From NCBI GenBank assembly GCA_900552085.1, contig URYB01000200.1, positions 1 through 5,377 of the forward strand: a stretch of 5,377 nt of DNA. The letters are read 5' to 3'. The notes under the pieces were generated by a model. It saw nothing but the letters and a program-made list of their open reading frames with translations, ran no database searches and was not told where the DNA came from. The translations under genes and the position numbers were made by a program. Every line of letters begins with the position of its first letter. Positions within the stretch are counted from its first letter, which is position 1. Below are positions 1-5,316 of the stretch, in pieces. This DNA is from an uncultured Lachnobacterium sp. Lineage in GTDB: Bacteria; Bacillota; Clostridia; Lachnospirales; Lachnospiraceae.

Positions 1-363
1 TTTAAAGGAATGGACAGCTTTATTACCACAAAGACGGTTGTTGGAGATGCCATTCACATCGGAGATACCATCATTTTACCATTGGTGGATGTATCGTTCG
101 GTGTCGCAGCCGGTGCATTTTCACAGGAAAAGAAAAATAATGGTGCCGGCGGTATGGGCGGAAAAATTAATCCAAGTGCCGTGCTCGTTATTCAGAATGG
201 ACAGACAAAGCTTGTAAACATCAAAAATCAGGATGGTATGACAAAGATTTTGGACATGGTTCCGGATATTGTTAATAAATTTACTTCGGGAAAAGGCGAT
301 GAGGACCTGACTTTTGATGACATTGTAGATGCGGCTGATGACGCAGACAATGAAGAAAAATAA
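1..363 (+). CDS. gerW: GerW/YtfJ-family spore protein, 5'-truncated by window edge
   Basis: The reading frame is open from base 1 (FKG, then Met at base 10) to the TAA at 361-363. In GerW/YtfJ proteins the segment FKGM-D-F-I-T-KTVVG is internal, so the true start lies left of the window, probably only some 10-20 residues away; the ATG at base 10 is probably not the start. Visible family hallmarks are the KTVVGDAIHIGDTIILPLVDVSFG block, a small Gly/Ala-rich stretch (GAGGMGGK), and a hydrophobic strand followed by QNGQTKLVNI. The C-terminal tail is strongly acidic (Asp/Glu-rich). There is no signal peptide or membrane segment in the visible part. In Bacillus subtilis the family member is made in the forespore and affects spore germination; the molecular activity is not well defined. 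The gene is followed by an AT hairpin with a T-run. Family assignment is confident; the symbol is by homology only. Confidence 0.88.
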   Translation, partial: FKGMDSFITTKTVVGDAIHIGDTIILPLVDVSFGVAAGAFSQEKKNNGAGGMGGKINPSAVLVIQNGQTKLVNIKNQDGMTKILDMVPDIVNKFTSGKGDEDLTFDDIVDAADDADNEEK

Positions 364-385
364 TAGAATAATATGGTATTTTTAC

Positions 386-423
386 AAAAGAGGCATATAT
401 TATAAATAATATATGTTTTTTTT
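386..423 (+). terminator. AT-rich hairpin plus T-run after gerW
   Basis: CATATATTAT (394-403) and ATAATATATG (406-415) are perfect 10-base inverted arms around AA, so a real loop would open one or two base pairs. Eight T's follow at 416-423. The A/G-rich bases 386-393 can pair with that T-run through A-U and G-U pairs, extending the stem. This has the form of a Rho-independent terminator for gerW, although the core stem is almost all A-T and therefore weak. It ends exactly where the ribosome binding site of the next small gene begins, so it may act as a partial terminator or as a structure controlling that gene. Confidence 0.6.
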
Positions 424-433
424 GGTGGGAAAA

Positions 434-574
434 ATGAAACGAATCTGGGGATATACATTGTTTTGGTTTGCTATGGGAATGCTTCTTATGTATATCGTAG
501 GAGGAGGGTGTATAGGAATCCTTCTGATAGCGGGAAGCCTTTTGCTTTCCTATCTGTTGTTTTCCTGCAGGTAA
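434..574 (+). CDS. 46-aa hydrophobic small membrane protein, unknown function
   Basis: The gene runs from ATG at 434 to TAA at 572-574 and encodes 46 residues beginning MKRIWGYTLFWFAMGMLL and ending YLLFSCR. A GGTGGGA ribosome binding site (424-430) lies just upstream with a short 4-5 base gap. After a basic, tryptophan-containing N-terminus (K2, R3, W5), residues about 4-21 form one hydrophobic segment. A glycine cluster (GGG, 23-25) acts as a turn, and residues about 26-43 form a second hydrophobic segment, so a two-helix membrane hairpin is likely. Two cysteines are present (C26, C45). I recognise the style (short 'MKxIWG...FWFxxGMLLM' proteins in Lachnospiraceae) but know no function. It sits between gerW and convergent rpmB and has no clear terminator of its own. 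An overlapping longer frame (463-663) lacks a ribosome binding site and is hydrophilic, so I judge it a shadow. Confidence 0.72.
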   Translation: MKRIWGYTLFWFAMGMLLMYIVGGGCIGILLIAGSLLLSYLLFSCR

Positions 575-661
575 GGCATCGAGGTATTGACCTTGCGGCT
601 GTAATGGGAGCGTGCTGTTTTGCGAATGTGGTGGAGTTCTTGACAGTTGATTCAATGACAT

Positions 662-693
662 AAAAAAAGAACCACCGCATCGCGATGGTTCTT
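662..693 (-). terminator. Rho-independent terminator of rpmB
   Basis: Reading the minus strand, AAGAACCATCGC (693-682) pairs with GCGGTGGTTCTT (678-667) with one G-U wobble, giving a 12-bp stem closed by a 3-base loop. It is followed by an uninterrupted T-run (complement of A's at 662-668). The stem begins about 10 bases after the rpmB stop codon, a classical intrinsic terminator. On the plus strand it is followed by AAACA, so it would not terminate the small gene at 434-574 by the same mechanism. Confidence 0.9.
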
Positions 694-703
694 AAACAGC
701 TTA

Positions 704-889
704 CTAAGCTCTCTCAACTTTACCAGATCTAAGGCAGGAAGCACAAACATATAATTTCTGTGGTACTCCGTTAACTTTACAGCTCACACGTTTGATGTTT
801 GATTTCCATACTTTGTTGGATCTTCTATGAGAATGGCTGACATTATTTCCGTAATGTACGCCTTTTTCACAAACTGCACATTTTGCCAT
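704..889 (-). CDS. rpmB: 50S ribosomal protein L28, zinc-ribbon (C+) form
   Basis: The gene encodes 61 residues with an ATG at 889-887 and a TAG stop at 706-704. L28 is a small protein of the large ribosomal subunit, assembled on 23S rRNA. Diagnostic features are the MAKCAVC start, the GNNVSHSHRRSNKVW segment (residues 15-28), the NGVPQKLYVC strand, and the SGKVER end. Two CXXC pairs (C4/C7 and C49/C52) mark the zinc-binding C+ form; an extra Cys is at position 37. Length fits the bacterial family (about 60-65 residues for short forms). A strong AAGGAGGTG ribosome binding site lies 7 bases before the start. The gene is transcribed alone, divergently from asp23, from promoter candidates at 948-1010, and ends at the terminator just downstream. 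This divergent position next to asp23/yloU and fakA/yloV is conserved in Bacillus and many Clostridia. Confidence 0.97.
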   Translation of the reverse strand: MAKCAVCEKGVHYGNNVSHSHRRSNKVWKSNIKRVSCKVNGVPQKLYVCASCLRSGKVERA

Positions 890-896
890 GGTATTG

Positions 897-905
897 CACC
901 TCCTT
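897..905 (-). promoter_or_regulatory. Ribosome binding site of rpmB
   Basis: AAGGAGGTG on the minus strand is a near-perfect match to the anti-Shine-Dalgarno sequence, 7 bases before the rpmB ATG. Its AAGGA part lies inside the 3' arm of an 11-base inverted repeat (901-911 with 969-979), so it could be masked in a transcript that contains both arms. Confidence 0.85.
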
Positions 906-979
906 GCATTTCATTAAACTTGTCTTTTTCAAGTTCACAACAAATGTATTCTATCAGATTCGCTTTTTAAATGCAAGGA
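901..979. repeat. Inverted repeat spanning the rpmB promoter and RBS
   Basis: TCCTTGCATTT at 901-911 is the exact reverse complement of AAATGCAAGGA at 969-979, separated by 57 bases. One arm contains part of the rpmB ribosome binding site. The other contains the -35-like TTGCAT (minus strand) of the proximal rpmB promoter candidate. Between them, AACTTG (917-922) and CAAGTT (930-935) form a smaller 6-bp hairpin in the rpmB leader. An 11-base perfect match this close is unlikely by chance, but AT-rich DNA makes the odds less extreme. Function is unknown. Confidence 0.55.
948..976 (-). promoter_or_regulatory. Proximal promoter candidate for rpmB
   Basis: On the minus strand, a weak -35 (TTGCAT, 976-971) is followed after 17 bases by TAGAAT (953-948). 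TG is placed one base before the -10, an extended -10 arrangement. Transcription would start near 941, giving a leader of about 50 bases before the rpmB start codon. The -35 matches the consensus poorly, but the extended -10 can compensate. Confidence 0.55.
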
Positions 980-982
980 AAA

Positions 983-1010
983 ATTATAAAAAATTGAAAT
1001 ATATTTACAA
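983..1010 (-). promoter_or_regulatory. Distal promoter candidate for rpmB
   Basis: On the minus strand TTGTAA (1010-1005) and TATAAT (988-983) are separated by 16 bases, a good sigma-A-type match. The start would fall near 976, giving a leader of nearly 90 bases that would contain most of both arms of the 901-911/969-979 inverted repeat. Its -35 occupies the same bases as the -35 of the asp23 promoter on the other strand. Confidence 0.45.
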
Positions 1011-1032
1011 TTGACTCAAAAATGGTTATAAT
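1004..1032 (+). promoter_or_regulatory. Sigma-A-type promoter of the asp23-fakA-recG operon
   Basis: TTTACA (1004-1009), a 17-base spacer and a perfect TATAAT (1027-1032) form a strong vegetative promoter. Transcription would start near 1039, leaving an untranslated leader of about 80 bases before asp23. The nearby TTGACT (1011-1016) looks like a better -35 but is only 10 bases from the -10 and cannot be used with it. No other convincing promoter was found before recG, so this probably drives all three genes. Confidence 0.75.
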
Positions 1033-1046
1033 ACATGGTGTATTAT
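1028..1046. promoter_or_regulatory. Operator-like inverted repeat over -10 and start site of asp23
   Basis: ATAATACA (1028-1035) and TGTATTAT (1039-1046) are perfect 8-base inverted arms around TGG. The left arm overlaps the -10 hexamer and the right arm covers the predicted transcription start, the classical position for a repressor operator. If transcription starts near 1039, the left arm is not in the RNA, so any function would be at the DNA level. I do not recognise the sequence as the site of a known regulator; it could be chance in AT-rich DNA. Confidence 0.4.
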
Positions 1047-1056
1047 GGATGAAAGC

Positions 1057-1080
1057 CATGAACAGATTTGTTCATGTTTT
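1057..1080 (+). promoter_or_regulatory. Hairpin with short T-tail in the asp23 leader
   Basis: CATGAACA (1057-1064) and TGTTCATG (1069-1076) form a perfect 8-bp stem with a GATT loop, followed by TTTT (1077-1080). It lies inside the predicted leader, about 20-40 bases after the start site and about 35 bases before the asp23 ribosome binding site. It could be a weak attenuator, an RNA-stability element or a second palindromic operator. The T-run of four is short for an efficient terminator. I see no match to a known riboswitch. Confidence 0.4.
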
Positions 1081-1105
1081 GATACCTAAATAAAGATACG
1101 TATTT

Positions 1106-1110
1106 GGAGG
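1106..1110 (+). promoter_or_regulatory. RBS that sets the asp23 start at 1118
   Basis: GGAGG at 1106-1110 is one base before an ATG at 1112 but seven bases before the in-frame ATG at 1118. Only the second spacing is efficient, so the protein should start MKGQMD rather than MYMKGQ. Confidence 0.75.
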
Positions 1111-1117
1111 TATGTAT

Positions 1118-1477
1118 ATGAAGGGACAGATGGATACCCAATATGGAAAAATTTTAATTGATGAAGATGTCATCGCTACCTATGCAGGTTCTGTCGCAGT
1201 AGAATGCTTCGGAATTGTAGGTATGGCTGCCGTTAACATGAAAGACGGACTGGTAAAACTTTTGAAGCGTGATTATCTTACACACGGAATCAGTGTGTTG
1301 ATTGAAGATGAGAATCAGATTACCATCGATTTTCACGTGATCATTGCATATGGTGTTAGTATTGCTACGGTTTCCGATAACCTGATTGAGACCGTTAAAT
1401 ATAAGGTAGAGTCATTTACCGGTATGAAAATCAATAAGATCAATATCTACGTTGAAGGCGTTCGCGTAATTGATTAG
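1118..1477 (+). CDS. Asp23/Gls24 family envelope stress response protein (YloU-like)
   Basis: The protein has 119 residues with the start chosen at 1118 from the GGAGG spacing; TAG stop at 1475-1477. It matches the Asp23/Gls24 (YloU) family. An N-terminal YGKILIDEDVIATYAG segment leads into SVAVECFGIVGMAAVNMKDG, followed by a strand-helix region DFHVIIAYGVSIATVSDNL and a C-terminal VKYKVESFTGMKINKINIYVEGVRV. It is a small one-domain alpha/beta protein with no signal peptide or membrane helix. Family members are linked to alkaline or cell-envelope stress; in Staphylococcus aureus Asp23 is held at the membrane by AmaP, which is not seen here. The copy next to fakA/yloV is conserved across Firmicutes, suggesting a link to lipid or envelope homeostasis, though its biochemical activity is unknown. 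It is first in the operon. The fakA ribosome binding site overlaps its stop codon, which suggests translational coupling. Confidence 0.92.
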   Translation: MKGQMDTQYGKILIDEDVIATYAGSVAVECFGIVGMAAVNMKDGLVKLLKRDYLTHGISVLIEDENQITIDFHVIIAYGVSIATVSDNLIETVKYKVESFTGMKINKINIYVEGVRVID

Positions 1478-1483
1478 GGAGGA
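1476..1483 (+). promoter_or_regulatory. RBS that sets a TTG start for fakA
   Basis: AGGGAGGA begins inside the asp23 stop codon (TAG, 1475-1477). Its GGAGG core (1478-1482) is 8 bases before TTG at 1491. An upstream in-frame TTG at 1470 precedes this site and has no ribosome binding site of its own, so 1491 is the likely start. Confidence 0.82.
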
Positions 1484-1490
1484 TACAAAA

Positions 1491-3167
1491 TTGGAAATCA
1501 CAAGCATTAATACTGAGATACTGTCCAAAATGTTCCTGGCAGGAGCAAAAAATCTGGACGCAAAAAAAGAATGGATTAACGAACTGAATGTTTTCCCGGT
1601 TCCAGATGGTGATACCGGAACAAATATGTCTATGACCATTATGTCTGCGGCAAGAGAGGTAAGCAATCTGACAAACCCTTCTATGAAGGAACTTTCAAAG
1701 GCAATCTCTTCTGGTTCCCTTCGTGGCGCGAGAGGTAATTCGGGTGTTATTTTATCCCAGCTGTTTCGTGGCTTCTGCAAAATCATTGCCGGATACGAAG
1801 AGGTAGATGTAACTGTTTTGTGTGATGCTTTCCAGAAAGCGGTAGAGACTGCATATAAGGCAGTTATGAAGCCAAAGGAAGGTACCATTCTTACCGTTGC
1901 AAAAGGAGCTGCAGATAAGGCTTTGGAACTGGCAGAAGAGACAGATGACCTTGTTTATTTCTGTGATGAAATTATCAAGCATGCAGATTATGTGCTGAGT
2001 CAGACACCGGAGATGCTTCCGGTATTAAAACAGGCTGGTGTTGTAGATTCCGGCGGACAGGGACTTATGCAGGTGCTCAAAGGTGCATACGATGCACTTC
2101 TTGGCAAAGAAGTTGATTACGAAATCGAAGATGCCGGAAACGGATCTGGTGTGGTAAAGATTTCGGAAGAGACAGAAAAAGAGATCAAATTTGGATATTG
2201 TACAGAGTTTATCATTGTACTGAACCATCCATTATCCGAGCAGGAAGAACATGATTATAAGGCTTATTTGGAATCAATTGGTGATTCTATCGTGGTTGTT
2301 GCGGACGATGAGATCGTAAAGACTCACGTACATACCAACGATCCGGGTCTTGCAATTCAAAAGGCTTTGACACATGGTTCATTGAGTAAGATCAAAATTG
2401 ACAATATGCGTGAGGAACATCAGGAAAAGCTGATTAAAGATGCTGAAAAACTTGCTGAGAAACAGAAAGAAGAAGAGGAAGCTGCTCCAAAAGCAGACGA
2501 GCCACGCAAAGATATGGGATTTATCTCTGTATCGATCGGAGAAGGAATGAATGAGATTTTCCGCGGACTTGGTGTCGATTATATTATCGAGGGTGGACAG
2601 ACAATGAACCCGAGTACGGAAGATATGCTGAGCGCGATTGATCATGTGAATGCGGATCATATTTTCATTCTTCCAAATAATAAAAATATTATTATGGCGG
2701 CGAATCAGGCAGCGAGCCTTGTAGAAGACAAGGAGATTATTGTTCTTCCTACCAAGACAATTCCTCAGGGTATTGTGGCTATGGTAAATTATATCCCGGA
2801 TTATTCTGCGGAAGAAAACAAAGAGACAATGCTTTCTGAAATCGATAATGTAAAGACTGGTCAGGTTACTTACGCTGTCCGTGATACAGAAATTGACGGA
2901 AAAGTGATTAAACAGAATGATTTCATGGGTATTGGTGACAAAGAGATTCTTTCCGTAGGAACCGATTTGAAAGCAACAACACTTGAAATGATTGATGCAA
3001 TGGTAGATGAGGATTCCGCTATTGTAAGTATTTATTATGGCACAGAGTCTAATGAAGCAGATGCAGAAGCAATTGGTGCTGTTATCGGTGCGAAGTATCC
3101 GGATGTTGAGATTGAGGTCAACAATGGAGGCCAGCCGATTTACTACTATGTAATTTCTGTAGAATAA
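1491..3167 (+). CDS. fakA: Fatty acid kinase catalytic subunit FakA (DAK2/YloV family)
   Basis: The protein has 558 residues from the TTG at 1491. FakA phosphorylates fatty acids held by FakB (DegV-like) partners to give acyl-phosphate for phospholipid synthesis via PlsX/PlsY. The N-terminal DhaL-like kinase domain (about 1-205) has the nucleotide/magnesium loop NVFPVPDGDTGTN (33-45; D39 and D41 as metal ligands), GARGNSGVILSQ (79-90), KPKEGTILTV and GVVDSGGQG (183-191). The middle domain (about 230-305) carries FGYCTEF (C237) and KTHVHTNDPG (H279, H281); these match the Cys/His/His reported as zinc ligands in S. aureus FakA (recalled, not aligned). A Glu/Lys-rich, probably coiled linker (about 308-341) leads to a DegV-like C-terminal domain (343-558) with EGGQTMNPST (367-376). 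Length matches the family at about 550 residues. No FakB gene is in the window. Older annotation would say 'DAK2 domain-containing protein'. Confidence 0.94.
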   Translation: MEITSINTEILSKMFLAGAKNLDAKKEWINELNVFPVPDGDTGTNMSMTIMSAAREVSNLTNPSMKELSKAISSGSLRGARGNSGVILSQLFRGFCKIIAGYEEVDVTVLCDAFQKAVETAYKAVMKPKEGTILTVAKGAADKALELAEETDDLVYFCDEIIKHADYVLSQTPEMLPVLKQAGVVDSGGQGLMQVLKGAYDALLGKEVDYEIEDAGNGSGVVKISEETEKEIKFGYCTEFIIVLNHPLSEQEEHDYKAYLESIGDSIVVVADDEIVKTHVHTNDPGLAIQKALTHGSLSKIKIDNMREEHQEKLIKDAEKLAEKQKEEEEAAPKADEPRKDMGFISVSIGEGMNEIFRGLGVDYIIEGGQTMNPSTEDMLSAIDHVNADHIFILPNNKNIIMAANQAASLVEDKEIIVLPTKTIPQGIVAMVNYIPDYSAEENKETMLSEIDNVKTGQVTYAVRDTEIDGKVIKQNDFMGIGDKEILSVGTDLKATTLEMIDAMVDEDSAIVSIYYGTESNEADAEAIGAVIGAKYPDVEIEVNNGGQPIYYYVISVE

Positions 3168-3184
3168 GAATAGGATTATCAAAT

Positions 3185-5248
3185 ATGGATCAAAATTCAG
3201 CGATTACTGCGATTAAGGGGATTGGTGAAAAAACAAAAGATTCATTTGCAAAGATGGGAGTATACACCGTTGGTGATATACTCCTTCGTTTTCCCCGGAC
3301 TTATATAAAATATCCATCGGCGCAACCAATCAATGAGATTTTTTCGTTTACGGAAGAACACCATGCGATTGCAGCAAAAATTCAGACAGCCCCTGTTGTG
3401 AAAAATGGGCGCCGAATGCACATTACACTGCTTACGATTGGAGACAGTGGGCATAAGATGCAACTGATCTGGTATCGTATGCCATATATAAAAAATAATT
3501 TACAAAGAAATCATTATTATGTGTTTTATGGTAAAGTGAGTGTTCGTGATGGAAAATATGTGATGGAACAGCCGGTAATTTATACACCGGAAGCATATCA
3601 GGAGATGGAAGGCCGACTGCTGCCGGTGTATACTTTGACAACGGGCATTACAAATAATCTGATGACAAAGACGATTCGGCAGGCGCTTGATGATGAAGCA
3701 CTGCTTTTGGATTATATTCCGAAAGAAATCCGTCATCAGTACCAGCTATGTGAATATAATTATGCAATAAAAGAAATACATTTCCCAGATGAGATGGATT
3801 CGCTGATTGAAGCGAGACGAAGATTGGTGTTTGATGAATTTTTTGATTTCATTCTGGGCATGCAATATCAGAAAGAACGGAAAAACCGGGAAGAAAATGC
3901 TTTTTCTTTTAAAGATGATGAATTTATCTGGAATCTTATGAGACAGCTGCCGTATGATCTGACCGGCGCGCAGAAACGGACGCTCGAGGAGATAGTGGCA
4001 AATATGCAAGGCCCATATGTGATGCAGAGACTGATACAGGGCGATGTGGGGTCGGGTAAGACAGTTATTGCATTTCTTGCAATGGCCTGGGCGGCAGAAA
4101 GCGGATACCAGTCTGCAATTATGGCGCCGACGGAAGTCCTCGCAAGACAGCATTATGAAACTTTTTGCGCATGGTGTGAGAATTTTCATCTGGAGTATCC
4201 GGTTGTGCTCCTGACAGGTTCGATGACAGCGAAAGAAAAACGTCTGGCATATGAAAAACTGGAGCTGATGCCAAACGCTATGATTATTGGAACCCATGCG
4301 TTGATACAGGAAAAGACAGTTTTTACCAATCTTGCGCTTGTTATTACGGATGAGCAGCACCGGTTTGGTGTAAAGCAAAGAGATGTGTTTGCGGACAAAG
4401 GAAACCACCCTCATATTCTGGTAATGTCGGCGACACCGATTCCACGGACGCTTGCAATTATTATTTATGGTGATATGGATATATCCGTGATCGATGAGGT
4501 GCCGGCAAAGCGTTTGCCAATAAAAAATTGTGTGGTAAATACCGGCTATCGGCCGAAAGCCTATGAGTTTATTACAGAGCAGATCAAACTTGGACATCAG
4601 GCGTACATTATCTGTCCTCTTGTAGAGGCGAGTGAATCTATGGAGGGTGAAAATGTGACGGATTATGCCAGACAGCTTGCAGGACAGTTTTCTGAAGATG
4701 TTAAAATCGGGGTTCTGCATGGAAAAATGAAAAATGACAAGAAAAATGCTGTTATGGAACAGTTTGCAAAAAACGAAATTCAGATTCTTGTTTCTACGAC
4801 GGTAGTGGAAGTTGGTGTGAATGTGCCGAATGCGACCGTGATGATGATTGAAAATGCGGATCGATTCGGACTTGCCCAATTGCATCAGCTGCGAGGACGT
4901 GTGGGAAGAGGCGATGCACAGTCTTATTGCATTATGGTGAATGCGTCTTCTTCTAAAAACGCAAAGAAACGACTGGAAATTCTAAATAAGTCAAATGATG
5001 GATTTTTTATTGCCAGCGAAGATTTAAAATTACGTGGACCAGGCGATTTCTTTGGCATTCGTCAAAGCGGGGATCTTGCGTTTGAGCTGGCAGATATTTA
5101 TCAGGATGCATTGGAGTTGAAACAGGCCTCTGAGGCAGTGTCGGAAATTCTGGACAAAGATCCGGATCTGGAACTGGAAGAACACAGATTGCTTCGTGTG
5201 CGTATGCAACACTTTATGGAAGAACAGATTGGAAAGATGAATTTATAG
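3185..5248 (+). CDS. recG: ATP-dependent DNA helicase RecG
   Basis: The protein has 687 residues (Bacillus RecG is about 680). The ATG at 3185 follows a modest AGGA (3172-3175) by 9 bases and lies 17 bases after fakA. RecG is a cytoplasmic superfamily 2 motor that regresses stalled replication forks and remodels branched DNA, including D-loops, R-loops and Holliday junctions. The N-terminus has the helix-hairpin-like IKGIGEKTKDSFAKMGV (10-26) and the RFPRTYI segment, then the OB-fold wedge (about 60-150). Helicase motifs in order: Walker A GDVGSGKT (286-293), motif Ia MAPTEVLARQH (313-323), TGSMTAKEK, Walker B DEQH (389-392), SATPIPRT (415-422), STTVVEVGVNVPNA (537-550) and QLRGRVGRG (568-576). 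The C-terminal DGFFIASEDLKLRGPGDF (605-622) and FGIRQSG are RecG-typical. All motifs are intact. It is probably the last gene of the asp23-fakA operon. Confidence 0.98.
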   Translation: MDQNSAITAIKGIGEKTKDSFAKMGVYTVGDILLRFPRTYIKYPSAQPINEIFSFTEEHHAIAAKIQTAPVVKNGRRMHITLLTIGDSGHKMQLIWYRMPYIKNNLQRNHYYVFYGKVSVRDGKYVMEQPVIYTPEAYQEMEGRLLPVYTLTTGITNNLMTKTIRQALDDEALLLDYIPKEIRHQYQLCEYNYAIKEIHFPDEMDSLIEARRRLVFDEFFDFILGMQYQKERKNREENAFSFKDDEFIWNLMRQLPYDLTGAQKRTLEEIVANMQGPYVMQRLIQGDVGSGKTVIAFLAMAWAAESGYQSAIMAPTEVLARQHYETFCAWCENFHLEYPVVLLTGSMTAKEKRLAYEKLELMPNAMIIGTHALIQEKTVFTNLALVITDEQHRFGVKQRDVFADKGNHPHILVMSATPIPRTLAIIIYGDMDISVIDEVPAKRLPIKNCVVNTGYRPKAYEFITEQIKLGHQAYIICPLVEASESMEGENVTDYARQLAGQFSEDVKIGVLHGKMKNDKKNAVMEQFAKNEIQILVSTTVVEVGVNVPNATVMMIENADRFGLAQLHQLRGRVGRGDAQSYCIMVNASSSKNAKKRLEILNKSNDGFFIASEDLKLRGPGDFFGIRQSGDLAFELADIYQDALELKQASEAVSEILDKDPDLELEEHRLLRVRMQHFMEEQIGKMNL

Positions 5249-5259
5249 GGCATACAAAG

Positions 5260-5280
5260 GGGCACCCGTTATGGGTGCCC
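5260..5280. terminator. GC-rich hairpin between recG and convergent SASP gene
   Basis: GGGCACCC (5260-5267) and GGGTGCCC (5273-5280) form a perfect 8-bp, GC-rich stem with a GTTAT loop, 11 bases after the recG stop. On the plus strand the stem is followed by GAAAAGAC, not a T-run. On the minus strand it is followed by CTTTGTATG, slightly better. It probably serves as a shared, imperfect terminator for both convergent genes, or as a 3'-end stability hairpin. Confidence 0.6.
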
Positions 5281-5316
5281 GAAAAGACATGAATTTCTCT
5301 TTTGTGGATTGCCAGC

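Noticed and set aside
366..402. Sporulation promoter (sigma-G, -E or -K) before the small membrane gene
   Set aside because: CATATATTA (394-402) resembles the -10 of sigma-E/K/G promoters, but no matching -35 lies at the right distance, and the bases are already explained as one arm of the hairpin.
381..408. Vegetative promoter TTTACA with TAAATA before the small gene
   Set aside because: The -10 match is poor and lies inside the hairpin. A start there would leave almost no leader before the T-run; kept only as a remote possibility.
575..661. SpoVM-like peptide gene beside rpmB
   Set aside because: Bacillus has spoVM at this position, but no short frame here encodes the amphipathic SpoVM pattern, and no ribosome binding site is seen.
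463..663. 66-residue plus-strand frame
   Set aside because: It overlaps the better-supported 46-residue gene in another frame, has no ribosome binding site, and its predicted protein shows no family features.
640..666. Plus-strand promoter with TTGACA at 640-645
   Set aside because: The -35 is perfect, but the only possible -10 is an A-run that belongs to the rpmB terminator, and no plus-strand gene follows.
1057..1076. LexA/SOS box in the asp23-recG leader
   Set aside because: The palindrome contains GAAC and GTTC, as in the Gram-positive LexA box, but they are separated by 6 bases rather than the required 4, so it is not a LexA site as written.
3746..4885. Long minus-strand frame of 379 residues opposite recG
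   Set aside because: It lies wholly antisense to intact recG and its translation is rich in His, Arg, Phe and Ile in the way typical of a shadow frame. The same applies to the 267-residue minus-strand frame at 2379-3182 opposite fakA.
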